From NCBI GenBank assembly GCA_964019155.1, contig OZ025240.1:24667536-24731535 (forward strand): a stretch of DNA of 64,000 nt, written 5' to 3'. A program made the position numbers and the translations under genes. Below, piece by piece: positions 1 through 14,400 of this stretch. Under the pieces are notes generated by a model that worked only from the letters and a program-made list of their open reading frames with translations, was not told where the DNA came from and ran no database searches. The DNA is from Osedax fenrisi (taxonomy: Eukaryota; Annelida; Polychaeta; Sabellida; Siboglinidae). Position 1 is the stretch's first letter; each line of letters starts with the position of its first letter.

Positions 1-69
1 TATAGCGATTGTGCAATATTTATCTATCTAGGTCGAATATTAAATGTGAACTTGTAATATATATGTATA

Positions 70-113
70 TCATAGATTTATCGTTTACCTTATGGTAAAC
101 TATAAATCTATGA
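70..113. repeat. 20-bp-stem hairpin in intron
   Basis: Two 20-bp arms (70-89 and 94-113) are inverted copies with one mismatch, separated by TTAT. It lies 38 bp upstream of the first visible NUDT14 exon. It could fold in the pre-mRNA; no function is evident. Confidence 0.7.
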
Positions 114-151
114 CGTATATATATAATACATTGCTTAATCATCGTATATAG

Positions 152-195
152 AATGGCAGAAAAAAGATATGGGATTGCGTGAATAAATTCGACAG
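152..195 (+). CDS. NUDT14: NUDT14 exon, first in window
   Basis: Acceptor TATATAG precedes 152 and a strong donor CAG|GTGAGT follows 195. The 14 codons include WDCVNKFDS, matching the conserved segment before the first beta strand of NUDT14. It ends in phase 2; its AG joins the C at 1946 to make Ser. A CA-rich tract begins eight bases after the donor. Confidence 0.85.
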
Positions 196-644
196 GTGAG
201 TCACAAACACACCCACACACATACACATACACAAACACACACCCACACCAACATTATTGATACAAACAATACGCGCTTGTGTTTGTTTACCGATTAGTGT
301 TGCTATACTGTTTACGATAATGAATATACGGCTGTAAGAATAGGCTGTCCTAAACACCACTATTTAATACAGTTATCACCATGCAGATGTCATTTCATGT
401 ATAAATCATATAATCTAGCATTAATAATATATTAATAATGCGAACATGCTTTATATATTCGTGATTTATGATGTTGATTTCGATGATGATGCTAATGCTG
501 ATTTTCAATGTAAATGTGAACTCCTATCGTAACCCATAATGCAACAGGAATGCACTTAACGAGCTTATTTGTAACAATAGAAACAACTATACTTATGCTA
601 ATCACTAGCACCTATGTTGCACGTATTATATGTATATTAATATG

Positions 645-742
<98 letters not shown>

Positions 743-3700
743 ATCAATATTTCAATATACAGATTTATATATATATATATGTATACATATTAAGAGTTAA
801 TTATTACTAAGTTAATCTCATATAACGTTATATTATTAACGTTATTATAATTATAAATACACTAATATATTGAAAATACTATGTATAATTTAAGTAAGTG
901 TTACCATTTATATTTAAATAGTAAAATAATTATATGTATTGTATATTTTTTGAATATTAGTAATTGAGAAATATAATCTTGTAATTTTAGTTATTAGTAA
1001 GTTACTACTAATAGTAACTCAAAGTAATATCTTAACAACAGTAACATCGCATACATAATTCTATATATATATAATACCCACCATATTATACTACATTATT
1101 TCATATTAAATCTTTATATATAAATTATTTCATTATAAATATACCATTATTTATTATAGAGCACCTCACGATTATACATATATAGTTCAAAGTTCAAAAT
1201 TTACAGTTCATATCCTATACACACATATATATATATATATATACACTTATATAAGTTCATACAGTAGTTAATATTTTTTTCTGATTGATGTATATAATTA
1301 TGATACAATTAGCACATATTGTATTTAATAATGAACTATGACCTCACCTATTGAACAGTTCCGTAGTTTTGTAGTTATATCTATTAATATTCACACTTAG
1401 ATATCAATCATATTTATCCTTCACATTTTCTGTTTGAGTTCTATTTTTCATTAGCAGAATTTATATTTAGTTAATATATATATTGTGTTACTCAATTTAT
1501 ATTATTGAATTCTTTTTGCATGAAGTAATATACTTGTTCCTCGATGTACTCTTTCTGTTACTGTTACTATTAGTAGATATATTTGTATAAATATTATTTA
1601 TATTAGCGTATAATTTTGTATATATTATATTATCTGTATAAATGTAGTTGTCCTAATAATATTTTAAATTACACTGGTGTTACACACATAAATCTATAAT
1701 ATATATATATATATATAAGTTATATAGAGTTATATAGAGTTATATAGAGTTGAAATAGTATATGATATAAAAGATATAAGAACCCCAAGATAAATAATAC
1801 CATATATTTGATGTATTTCCCTTGCTATCTATTAATCGTACTTCATTACTAACGTATTACATAACCCGTACAACCCCTACAACTCCTACAACCCCTACAA
1901 CCCCTACAACCCCTACAACTCCTATAACCCCTACAACTCCTACAGCGTCGGTATACTATTGCATAACGTCAGCAGGGACGTGCTGGTGTTCGTGAAACAG
2001 TTCCGTCCTCGTTAGTGTCCTTTTCGCGTAATGCTAGTCTAACTAGGTCACTAGGCTAACTAGGTCACTAGACTAACTTGATTACTATTCTATCTAGGTT
2101 TATAGGCTAACTAAGTCACTAGTCTAACTAGGTTACTAGGCTAACTAGGTCACTAGTCTAACTAGGTCAATAGCCTAACTAGGTAACTAGACTAACTAGT
2201 TCACTAGGCTAACTAGGTCACTATTCTAACTAGTTCGATAGGCTAACTAGGTCACTAGGCTAACTAGGTCATTAGTCTAACTAGGTCACTAGACTAACTA
2301 GTTCACTAGGCTAACTAGATATATCATCATCGAGTGTTTATTTCTACTCTGCTTGGCTCTCCTATTTGGTATAATATCACCGTGTGTGTGTGTGAGGATG
2401 TAGTATAAAGCATGTATGTGTAGTTAGGTCACCTTCCTCTAGCTGTAGCATACGTTCACATTGCTATAGCACTATTCTATGATATATGTATCGTGATTAT
2501 ATTCAATAAGAAATATCTGTAGTACGATGTTTGTCGACCGTTTTAAAAGCTATATTTACACCGCTTACAATGCTGATAGTGCTGTGAACATTACCAGTTA
2601 CCTCACCCGTTACGATCGCATCAAACGAGTGTATTTCCCATACTCCGATGTCTAGTAGAATATAGCTAACCGATGATTCTCTCTCCATCTTCACCTTGTG
2701 TGCTACCGTACTACACAGTCATGTGTAGTTTAATATCGCATACACATACACACATACACATACACTCAACAAAATACACACACAAACACACGCATACACA
2801 TGCATACACACACACATACACTCACATACCCATACCCACAAATACACACATACACACTCACATACCGTCACACATACACACATACATACACGCATACATG
2901 CATACACACACATACATACACCCTTATCCCCACACATCCCCACACACACTCACACACACACACACACACGTATACTCACGAGGTGTATCTCGTATGTTAA
3001 CACACGTGAGGATTGCGAGTATTTCCTATGCACACACACACACAAACTCGTGTAAGTGTCTCTAGTACCTGGTGTGTACACAATAATACTTACCCGTAAC
3101 TTAGCCGTAACTTAGCCAATAACAAAATACACCACTTAAAACAAACACTAGACTTTTACGTAATATCAATTCCATTGAATTATTACAACCAATAATATCC
3201 ATTATATCAAATCATCGAGATGATAACATTAAGTTCCTCGTCATCAATTCGATGGAGAAAACTAACCCTTCCTTCCCTTCTAATTTCATGCTTATTTCTA
3301 TTAAAATTACATATTATTCGAATATCATAGAATTATTATTATCAATGATGTGTTTAAGGGCCGGCGTAACCTTCGTTTTTATTTTGTAGGGAACAATTTT
3401 TTATATTGAAATATTAAAATGTAATTCATTATCTTTAAAATGATGTATAATGATATATCATATACAATTAAACATGAGTGCCTCAAATACGAAGTTTAAT
3501 CATACACCTATTCAAAATGGTGGGATTTAATAATTAGAAAACATGCAAGTAAAACTTTAGATGCCAATATCTCTAGTGTTTTTGTTGTTGATTGTTTATT
3601 TTTTTTAAATAAAACTATATCTTTTTAACTCTTATATGAATCTTTATACAATTTTCTGAGTATATTCCTAATATATGGTTATTATTATATAGGTATGTAA

Positions 3701-4167
3701 GCTAACGTAAATATAATCTATTAATATAATTATTTGAAAAATAATAAAAAAAATTGGTAATAAATTTATTATTAAATAATTTTAATATTATAATTAATTT
3801 TTCTTTAATTAATAATACATTTATTATTTTATGATGTACATAGGTACAAACCAAAGATGAATGTATCTAGAGATGAATGTTATCTAGATAATTAAAAAAA
3901 AATACTAATATATAGAAAATATTAAGCTGTTAAAAAATAGCTGTCAAGGTTACGCCTGCCCTTAAATTAAACTTTCAACAACAACAACAATAAACATGAA
4001 AAATACGTATGTGTAGTAGAGATTACGTTCAATATCGCTTATAGCGCACACAGTATCGACTACATACATATATCTTCGTAAGTTCACCCAGCATCAAGTA
4101 TACACATACACACAAGTATGCCATGTACTAACTACACACACACACACACACACACACCCAGTACTGA

Positions 4168-4201
<34 letters not shown>

Positions 4202-4323
4202 AGTACTGACTACACACACACACACACACACACACCCAGTACTGACTACACACACACACACACACACACCCAGTACTGACTACACACACACACACACACA
4301 CACATAAGCACACCCAGTACTGA

Positions 4324-4358
<35 letters not shown>

Positions 4359-4431
4359 AGCACACCCAGTACTGACTACACACACACACACACAAACACA
4401 CACGCACACACATAAGCACACCCAGTACTGA

Positions 4432-4468
<37 letters not shown>

Positions 4469-4533
4469 AGCACACCCAGTACTGACTACACACACACACA
4501 CACACACACACACATAAGCACACCCAGTACTGA

Positions 4534-4568
<35 letters not shown>

Positions 4569-4587
4569 AGCACACCCAGTACTGACT

Positions 4588-4618
<31 letters not shown>

Positions 4619-7600
4619 CATAAGCACACCCAGTACTGACTACACACACACACACACACGCACACACACACATAAGCACACCTACGAACTCAGACAAAAA
4701 ATAGATAATAATAAGGTTAACTGGAAAACAAAACCACTAAATGTTCCAAATGAATTATTTACTGATTGGACAACTTCTTTTACAAACTATATTAATAATA
4801 AGGATGAACTAACCTCCACTACGGATGAATTAACTTCCACGAATAAGCATACATGACTAAACAACAGCATAAACTACTTATCTCTTACTTTAATAAATGC
4901 CAGATCTTTAACTGCTAACATTGATATTATTACTAACTTTATTATGGAATATCGCTTTTCGATTATAGCAATTACAGAGTCTTGGCTAAAAAATGTAGAC
5001 ACCGTCATTCCTGCTGGTCTTAAAAGCCTTGGATACTCGTTTATACAAAAGTGTAGATCAGATGGTAGAAATGGAGGAGGAATAGCTTTGTTAGTAAAAA
5101 ATCACATCACAATTATTCCTCAGCCCGAGATTTGTACATCAAACTGCGACTTTCTTTTTACTAAACTGAAAATAAAAAATAATATAATTCCGATCCTACT
5201 AGTATACAGACCACCAAATAACTGCCATACAACTTTTGCTTTAGAATTTACAAACTTTATACATGAACATAACTATGACAACCTGGTCATTCTAGGAGAT
5301 TTCAACTTCCACTATGACTCTGACAAACTACACCACCAAGACTTTAAACGACTTTGTAACGAACTGAATTTAACTCAACACGTTAATTTTGCAACTCATA
5401 CCCACGGACATATACTAGACCTGATACTTACATACAACCATTCTAATATACTAATACATAAACCAACACGCTCTACATTACTCACTGACCATTACGCAAT
5501 AAACTCTCAACTTAATATACTGAACTCCTCACCTAGACAGACCCTACTTACTTACAGGTGTATCAGGAAAATAAATATTGATGAATTTTCATCTGATTTT
5601 ATCTCTATGATAAATAAAACCCAAATTACAGTACTCAACTTAAACACTATACTTAAACAACTATTAAATCAACATGCACCACTGAAAACAAACTACTTAA
5701 CTATACATAACGAAACTCCATGGTTTAACTCCAAATTAAATAATTTAAAAGTTTTATTTAGAAAATCATGTAGACTTTTTACGAAATCACCATCACACTC
5801 AAATCTAATTGACCTACGAAAAAATAGATATATATACAGGAATGAACTGAAATCTACAAAAACAGACTACTTTACTAACAAAATTAACGATTGTTCACAC
5901 GACTATAAACGACTCTACTCAATAACTAAGACCCTCTTAGGAAATAATAAAAATTCTACGCTCCCACATTTTCCCGATGATCAACTATGTAAGAAATTTG
6001 CAGAATATTTTAAAGACAAAATTAACACCATTTGTAATAGACTCTCTTGTACATTTGACCCTCTTTATAATGCACCCCAAATATTACCATGCACTTCGAC
6101 ACTAACACATTTTACTGTACCTACTAATACTGCAATCTACAATTATATTGTCACTGCTAGATGCTCTTCACCACACGACCCAATTCCTCTATACTTAATA
6201 AAAAAACTAGCATCAACTCTGACTTTGACTTACAAAAATATAATTGATGACTCACTTCTAACAGGAACTATTCCAAATTTACTAAAAAACGCAATAATTA
6301 CGCCAATAATAAAAAAAACTAATCTTGACTCTTCTGAATTCTCAAATTACAGACCTATATCTCAACTACCTCTACTAACTAAAATTCTTGAAAAAACTGT
6401 TTATACTCAACTTTCACACTACTTAACTGAAAATATGTTGCTGGACATACGACAAAATGCATTCCGTAAACTACATAGTACTGAAACTACCGTACTCTCT
6501 CTTTTTGACGACTTATATAACTCACTAGACACTGGACAACCAATACAGCTAATACTACTTGACTTATCCTCTGCATTCGACACCCTTAGACATGACATAC
6601 TGCTAGAAAGACTTAGAAACATAGGAATTCAAGATGTAACTATGGAATGGTTTTCTAATTTTATTAAAGATAGAAATTATTCCATTAAAATAAGAAATAA
6701 TTACTCTAAATCATATACCATCGATCACGGTGTTCCTCAAGGTTCAATACTTTCCCCAATTCTCTTCTCTATATATCTTATTCCATTACAAACAATTATG
6801 AAACGTTATCCATCTATTACTTACAACTTATACGCAGACGACATAGAACTACACGCAACGATAACAAACTCTACCCAACTACAAGACTGTTTAAATGAAC
6901 TACAAAACTGGCTAACAAATAATAACCTACTACTAAACCACAATAAAACTGAACTATTAAATATAACTAATGACCCAAATACTTACTTCCCTGAAATTAT
7001 TATTAATCAACACAAAATCATTCCCACCAATTCTGTTAAATACTTAGGCGTCAACTTCAATAATAAACTTAATCTAGATAAACATTACAGCTTACTTACT
7101 CAATCTACGACTGCACAGCTATTCAATATTAAAAAAATACGACCATACTTAAATAGAAATACTACAAAACTACTGACTCAGACTCTCATACTTTCAAGAC
7201 TACAATACTGCAACTCACTATTCACAGGAACTGAAAAACTGAAAATAGACAAACTAGACAAAATAATTAACCGCTCAATTAGAAATATATACCGACTACA
7301 GAAGACTGACTATACAACTAGCATTACTGACTTACGTAAAAAACTTAACTGGCTAAACACTGAAGACTCTATCAACTACAAAATACTTACAATACTTAAA
7401 AAGACTATTACTTATAACTTACCCTATAATTTACGAAACAAAATAAAACATAAACCAAACACTAGACTTTTACGTAATAACAATTCCACTATACTACACC
7501 AACCTATTACCCATTGCATCAAATACGAAAGAAGAAAATTCAGCTCTTCATCAACAATTAGATGGAATAAACTACCCCCGCAACTTAGAAATCAAAATAT

Positions 7601-7897
7601 ATCAATTAATATCTTTAAAAAGAAATTAAAAAAATTTCTTATCGACAAACATTGATATTCGTTTATTCATAATATTATCGTGCGAATTATATATATATAT
7701 ATAATATTATATATATATATAATGTATACATTCGCTATTTTTATCTATATGTGATATATATTGTTAGATACACATTATAGAATTATAATTATTAATGATG
7801 TGATTAAAATAAATACTTAAACAACAACAACAACAACACACCCAGTACTGACTACACACACACACACACACACACACATAAGCACACCCAGTACTGA

Positions 7898-7930
<33 letters not shown>

Positions 7931-7947
7931 AGCACACCCAGTACTGA

Positions 7948-7990
<43 letters not shown>

Positions 7991-8011
7991 CATAAGCACA
8001 CCCAGTACTGA

Positions 8012-8060
<49 letters not shown>

Positions 8061-8081
8061 CATAAGCACACCCAGTACTGA

Positions 8082-8122
<41 letters not shown>

Positions 8123-9657
8123 AGCACACCCAGTACTGACTACACACACATACACACACACACACACACACATAAGCACACCCAGTACTGACTACACACA
8201 CACACACACACACACACACATAAGCACACCCAGTACTGACTACACACACACACACACACACACACATAAGCCTGTAAAGTAGCGCCCACACACACGTACA
8301 TACAGTAACCTCGAACCACAGCCGTCTACTTCAACTCTGCGAAGACCAAAGGAGCCGTTAACGACGCTACAAAGACTATAGACTGTAGCATGATGAACGG
8401 CTCGGACGGCATCACTATAGAACTGTGCGCGGGACTTAGGGATAAACCTGGTTAGACTAGGGGTCACCACTAGGGGTCGTCACTAGTGTTGTCATTGTGT
8501 AGTGAAGGTCATTCATACTTAAACGTGTACTGTAGCGCTACTTCTAAGTATATGATTTGTGTAGCATGGTAGGTTGGACAAATGGACAGACTACTATTGG
8601 ATCTACTTCCTGTATCAACTATCTAACTAATATACCTGTTATACAAATAACACCCTTCATTTTATTTTATGAAATATATTCATTTATATTTAGCTATTAA
8701 AAAATAATGTAAAATAAGTTATGCGAGATTTAATATAGAATATTGATTAATTCATTCACTATTTTAATTTACATTCTAATGTATATGTCTACAAATAATG
8801 ATAATATAGGCATACTTATTAGTTTTACATATTAATATGTTTACATACAACAATTGTTGTACAGCTATGATTGCGATAATAAAGTAACACTACCTAACCA
8901 TAACATCATGTTTACCTGTGTATTACAATACTCTATACTTACTAGGAAATATAAATATATAGTTTGTTATTTATGAAGATTTTATATTTAGAAATGAGGT
9001 TATTAATGTTGTTTACATTATTGCGTTTCTACGATCGTTATAACAGATTATACAACACTATATTCTGAATATAAATACACTCTTTACCTATAGCATTGTT
9101 TTAACTAGTCGATCGTGTCACTAATCTTAATTATAATTTAATTAGTAGATAATTTAATTATAATATATATATATATATATATAATTATTAAATAAGTGAT
9201 AATATATTACTAGTGCACAGCTGAGATAAGAGTGACTCCATGATTAACGAGTGTACACAGGTTCTAGATATACACACTTTATAGTGATAGCAGATAAAGT
9301 ATGTTTCTAAACTCAAGTATGAAGCAAATACACGCATGCCATTGCCCTTAAAGTATGCAGAATTCTCTAGTGTACGGCGTTCCCCTTCATATAGTCGATG
9401 ATCGAGAATCTAATGTATTTATTAACGCTCGATACATTCGTGTGACTATTCCGTGTGCTGTAGTTATTCTAAACATTAGTTCCTCTCACCGCCACCAGGT
9501 AAATCCGCCGCCGAAATAGCGCAAGAGGAGGTTCTGGAAGAATGCGGTTACGACGTCTCCCTCGACCAATTGAAAATGATTATAGATTGTAGGTTATCGC
9601 CTCGTGTTTGTTCATCACACTCCTTGTGTAGTAATACTGTTGTGCTGTGTTTATATA

Positions 9658-9694
<37 letters not shown>

Positions 9695-9875
9695 GTTATT
9701 TGGTTTAATGACTTATGTGATAAATAAATGTATTGAGTTCAAATTATAATGTATCATTGGATACATTCATTGGATATCACAACAAAATTATATATTTTCA
9801 CAATAACTTTGTCTTGTAAATGAGCATAACACCTAAAATATAAATAGATTATATATAAATATATGTATATTTAAA

Positions 9876-9913
<38 letters not shown>

Positions 9914-10608
9914 TACATATATTATGGCATTCCCAGGAGATTTATAGAAATATAATATTTCATATGAGTTATGGAAATGAGTGAATTTAGTACAGGCTTT
10001 ATTACCACATCTATACTATTTATATATAAATATATATACATTATATAATCTCAATGAACATTGCATAGATAAGCATGGGTAAAAGTACAATTACTATAAT
10101 CTGAGATATAAAGAGAATTTTATTATAATAATTACTATATAGAATTGCAAACATAAGTGCATCATGTATGTAAGTAAGTATATAAATACTATTAGTTATA
10201 TGAAAGTGTATATATATACAATCTGATCACTGATTTTAAATGATTAATTTGTTTTATTACAATTCTTGATATTAATAGATAATCTTATTAAACGCAGTAA
10301 ATGTCCAATATAAAATAACTTGATCTATAAATAAAGTATTTTGTGATTTATCATAAAAAATTAATTTTTAAATTCTGTTATATTAATTTTAGTCATAGAT
10401 AAAATATGTAAACAGTTATCTTATATTATTTTCAAGATGATATATCATATTTAAATTAATAGTTAATTATAATAACTAAATATATACTGTATTCAATTAA
10501 AAAAGATCAACAAATAAATTATAAATATAATCATCTATTATATTATTATTTTGATGGGTTACTAGTTTTTAGATATAATCCACAAGTATTAGAGGAGGAT
10601 TATGGAAG

Positions 10609-10645
<37 letters not shown>

Positions 10646-11189
10646 TTTATATCATATTTTTAAATATAAATATACTTTATTATCAATATTAATTATATTT
10701 TTAAAATAATAAGTATTTTTTCATAATAATTAATTATCTTTATCTATATTTTAAATAATTAATTTTAAAATATACCAATAATTATATATATTAGTTAAAA
10801 GTGATATTATTTCTATAACTGTATATGATTATATTTTAAAAGTAGACTGACTATATGGTACATTACACAATAATTGTATTATATTTTATAATTATAAAAA
10901 TTATTATTAGATAACTGGGATTTATATTTTACATTTTAAAAGAGTATTCAATTACAACTTATTTGTTATATTCAAAATACAACTTGTTATATTACAAAAT
11001 GAATATTTCATATAGAAATGCGTATTTAAAATTGTATACTGATGAATAATATGCAAAACATTGTGCATTTATAACGGCAGGACATTGTATATGGCTGTTT
11101 ATGCATCAAATTATCTTAAAAATTCATATTACTTCTTGATTACTCTAGATTACTTCTGCAAATTAGTTTCTCCCCTTTGTGTATATTTA

Positions 11190-11238
<49 letters not shown>

Positions 11239-11442
11239 TATATATAATATATTATATATATATAATTTGAATGAATGTATTAATGTATATATAGATTTCA
11301 TTACATACTATGAAAATAACAAAATAAATATTCCGTAATATTAAAACAAATATTTTATAAATATGATACCATTACAATACACAACACATATTTACTTATA
11401 TGTAATCTTTCTATATGCGCATATAATAAAAATAAATATTTA

Positions 11443-11477
<35 letters not shown>

Positions 11478-14400
11478 TCGTATAACTATACTATACTATT
11501 ATCTATATGTATGTTACATAGCATAGCTATCGTATAAGTGTAAATACAATTATTTACCTTGAACTTTATTTTCGCCTTATCTACCAACATTAAAACTTTG
11601 TTAATCTTTTAAGAATTGTATTCAAATATACAGTAATATAAAAAGAACCAATAATAACATAACAAATCGGAATATTGTTTTATATATTGATTTAAATAGA
11701 TTAATTTAATTTAGTAAAATATTCAGTACATTTTAATAACAAATTGTGTTACAAATAAATATCACTGATACATGAGAATAAAGCCAATACAATACAAACA
11801 TAATTATATCTCTATCTGTATTAGATAACAAGTTGTTGAATATATATATATATATACGATGTTATAAAATCTATCGCTTATATGTTCAAATCTATTTATA
11901 GAAAAAATAGCTCTCATCCCTTTAATATACTGCATTATTATTATTGCTGCACTTAATTTTTTATTTCACACATATTTATTAATGATATTGTTTAATATTA
12001 CTGTGATATAAACTCACTAGTCGTATACTTAACTCATTATATTAGCCGAATATATATATATGTAATTATTAATATGTTTGTATATTTTTGATCTCGGTCA
12101 TCAACTGAATCTGATATTATATTATATCTTATTCTTACGTTGAATAGAGTCACACTCACTTTGTGTGTTAAATTTTAAATTACTATATTTATATGGGTCT
12201 TTTATACTTGTTAACATTAATTTACATTTATAGTTAATAAACCGAAATTAATATAATAATATTATCTCACAGAAAACCACCTCATTTCACCCGTCATAAA
12301 CACGTATATAACCCGCCCCTACATCAGGTCCGTAGAGGGTGGTTCGATGACCTACTACACCGTCGAGGTTACCGACAAACAGAAAGTATCCGAAGGAGGC
12401 GGACTAGACAGCGAAGGAGAACTCATCGAAACATACGAGGTTGTTACAATTACCTCGTTATCGGAATGAGGTTGTTACCATTACCTCGTTATCAGAACGA
12501 GGTTGTTACCATTACCTCGTTATCGGAACAAGGTTGTTACATTACCTCGTTATCGGAATAAGGTTGTTACCATGTCCTTGTTATCGGAACGAGGTTGTTA
12601 CCATTACCTCGTTATCGGAGTAAGGTTGTTAATATGTCCTTGTTATCTGAACGAGGTTGTTACCATTACCTCGTTATCGGAATAAGGTTGTTACCATTAC
12701 CTCGTTATCGGAATTAGGTTGTTATCATTACCTCGTTATCGGAATGAGGTTGTTACAATTACCTCATTATCGGAATAAGGTTGTTACCATTACCTCGTTA
12801 TCGTAATTAGGTTGTTACCATTACCTCGTTATCGGAATAAGGTTGTTACAATTACCTCATTATCGGAATAAGGTTGTTACCATTACCTCGTTATCGGAAT
12901 TAGGTTGTTACCATTACCTCGTTATCGGAATGAGATTGTTACTATTACCTCATTATCGGAGCGAGGTTGTTACCATTACCTCGTTATCGGAAAGAGGTAA
13001 TGACATTCACGCTATTACCGAAATAATATGTTCTATCTATCTCACAAGTTTCACAGATATTGTGTAATGTATGTCATGTTAACGGTATGAACTTATATAC
13101 TAGTTTATGCCTAATACATGCCTTTGTGTATTAATGTTAATAGAAATATTAACATAACAATATTTTTAAAAAAATACGATATTTTATTGTGAAATTTATA
13201 TATTATCAATAAGTAAATAGTTTATATAATAATAGCTAAATGTATAGTCGCAAATGTCGGCAACTTCGTGATAAGCTGCGTATTGTTTCAACTTATAACA
13301 TTACTATCTATTGACATTATTCTGGTACAGTAGTTGATGAATTAGTGCTGATACTTTATAATAAACCTTTATAAATATCATTATTCCGATCTATAACTTG
13401 AGGCATTACATATATTAGTTGGTGTAATATTAATCTTAGAATATATTATATACTCTTCACCTATTTTACTAATTAACATTAATATCTAGTTTAGATCCAT
13501 TAAATATACATATATATATAAATAAATGATTTTTCTAATATATGTTTGTAAAATACAAGTATCGTTTTAGTTATTCAAGTAATGAGTATAAAGTTGCAAG
13601 TATTTATTTAAGTTGTTAGTTATAACACGTATAGTTGTAGTCATGTTATTGTTATCGGGAGATCATTGTTAATACCGTAGAATATTAATAAGTTTAATAG
13701 CTATTTGTAATATTTAACACAATTATTTTAATATATTTCCTATAAAAAAATATTTTAGGTTTTAATAAGGATAATAATAATAATTTTATAAAATTAATAA
13801 ATTATAAATATATAGCAAAAAATAGCAATATAATAAAGTATTTTACGATACAAGTAATATTGATAGACTTAATGTTGTAAATATAGGGATAACGTATAAA
13901 ATATAACTTAATTTGGATAGCTTTAAAGTATTTTAAAATATCATTATAGTAATAATATTATTAATAAATGTGTTGTGATACCAAAGATTTTCCGAAGGAA
14001 ACATATAACACTTACGCGAAATCGTGTAATTCGAATTTGTATACAAAATACCCTGGTGCCACCTATAGCGGGTTACTTTTAGGAACTATGTGTTGTTTAT
14101 AATGTAAATTCGTATTTAACTATACACTTTTAAAATGTTAAATAATATGCTTTAAATTTATATTTATATGATGAAAACTAAGTGTTCATTACTAATATAT
14201 AACAAACAAATATGATATGTATGTTTTAAATGCTATAAGTATATATTTACTGAGTAAAAGCTAATTTATATTGCATGTAATTTAATAGAGCAATGAAAAC
14301 ATTGTTGTATGCAAACAGAGCCGAATCTAAATCTATTTCAGTGATTTCGATACTACTGCTAGCAGTGGTTAGGGATATTACTAAATTACGTTGCATGCAT

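Larger units (their letters stand above)
4683..7836 (+). mobile_element. Near-intact non-LTR retrotransposon (CR1/L2-like), 5' truncated
   Basis: A LINE inserted inside the minisatellite. The left junction falls in a CATAAGCACAC unit and the right junction is a (CAA)n tail running into CACACCCAGTACTG. It holds the end of an upstream frame (4683-4853), an in-frame TGA at 4854, the APE-RT frame to 7655, a 180-bp AT-rich 3' UTR and the tail. The uninterrupted 903-codon frame suggests recent insertion. Decayed relatives lie at 3118-3993 (+) and about 42290-43268 (-). Confidence 0.9.

Noticed and set aside
550..810. Tyr/Ile-alternating frames over (TA)n tracts (also 32786, 33365, 60548, 62610)
   Set aside because: Pure microsatellite translation without conserved sequence.
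4128..4697. 189-codon - strand frame rich in CVCV and YWVC
   Set aside because: It is the translation of a (CA)n/CAGTACTG minisatellite; similar frames appear at 7764-8291 in the other half of the array and at 2673-3065 in CA-rich DNA.
6419..6622. - strand frame inside the LINE RT domain
   Set aside because: Shadow of the intact reverse transcriptase on the + strand.
12440..12999. CRISPR-like regular repeat array
   Set aside because: Units are contiguous tandem copies without unique spacers, in a eukaryotic intron.
12441..13067. Frames of LPRYRNEVVTITSLSE-type repeats
   Set aside because: They arise because the 31-bp intronic array stays open in several phases; the real exon ends at 12439.
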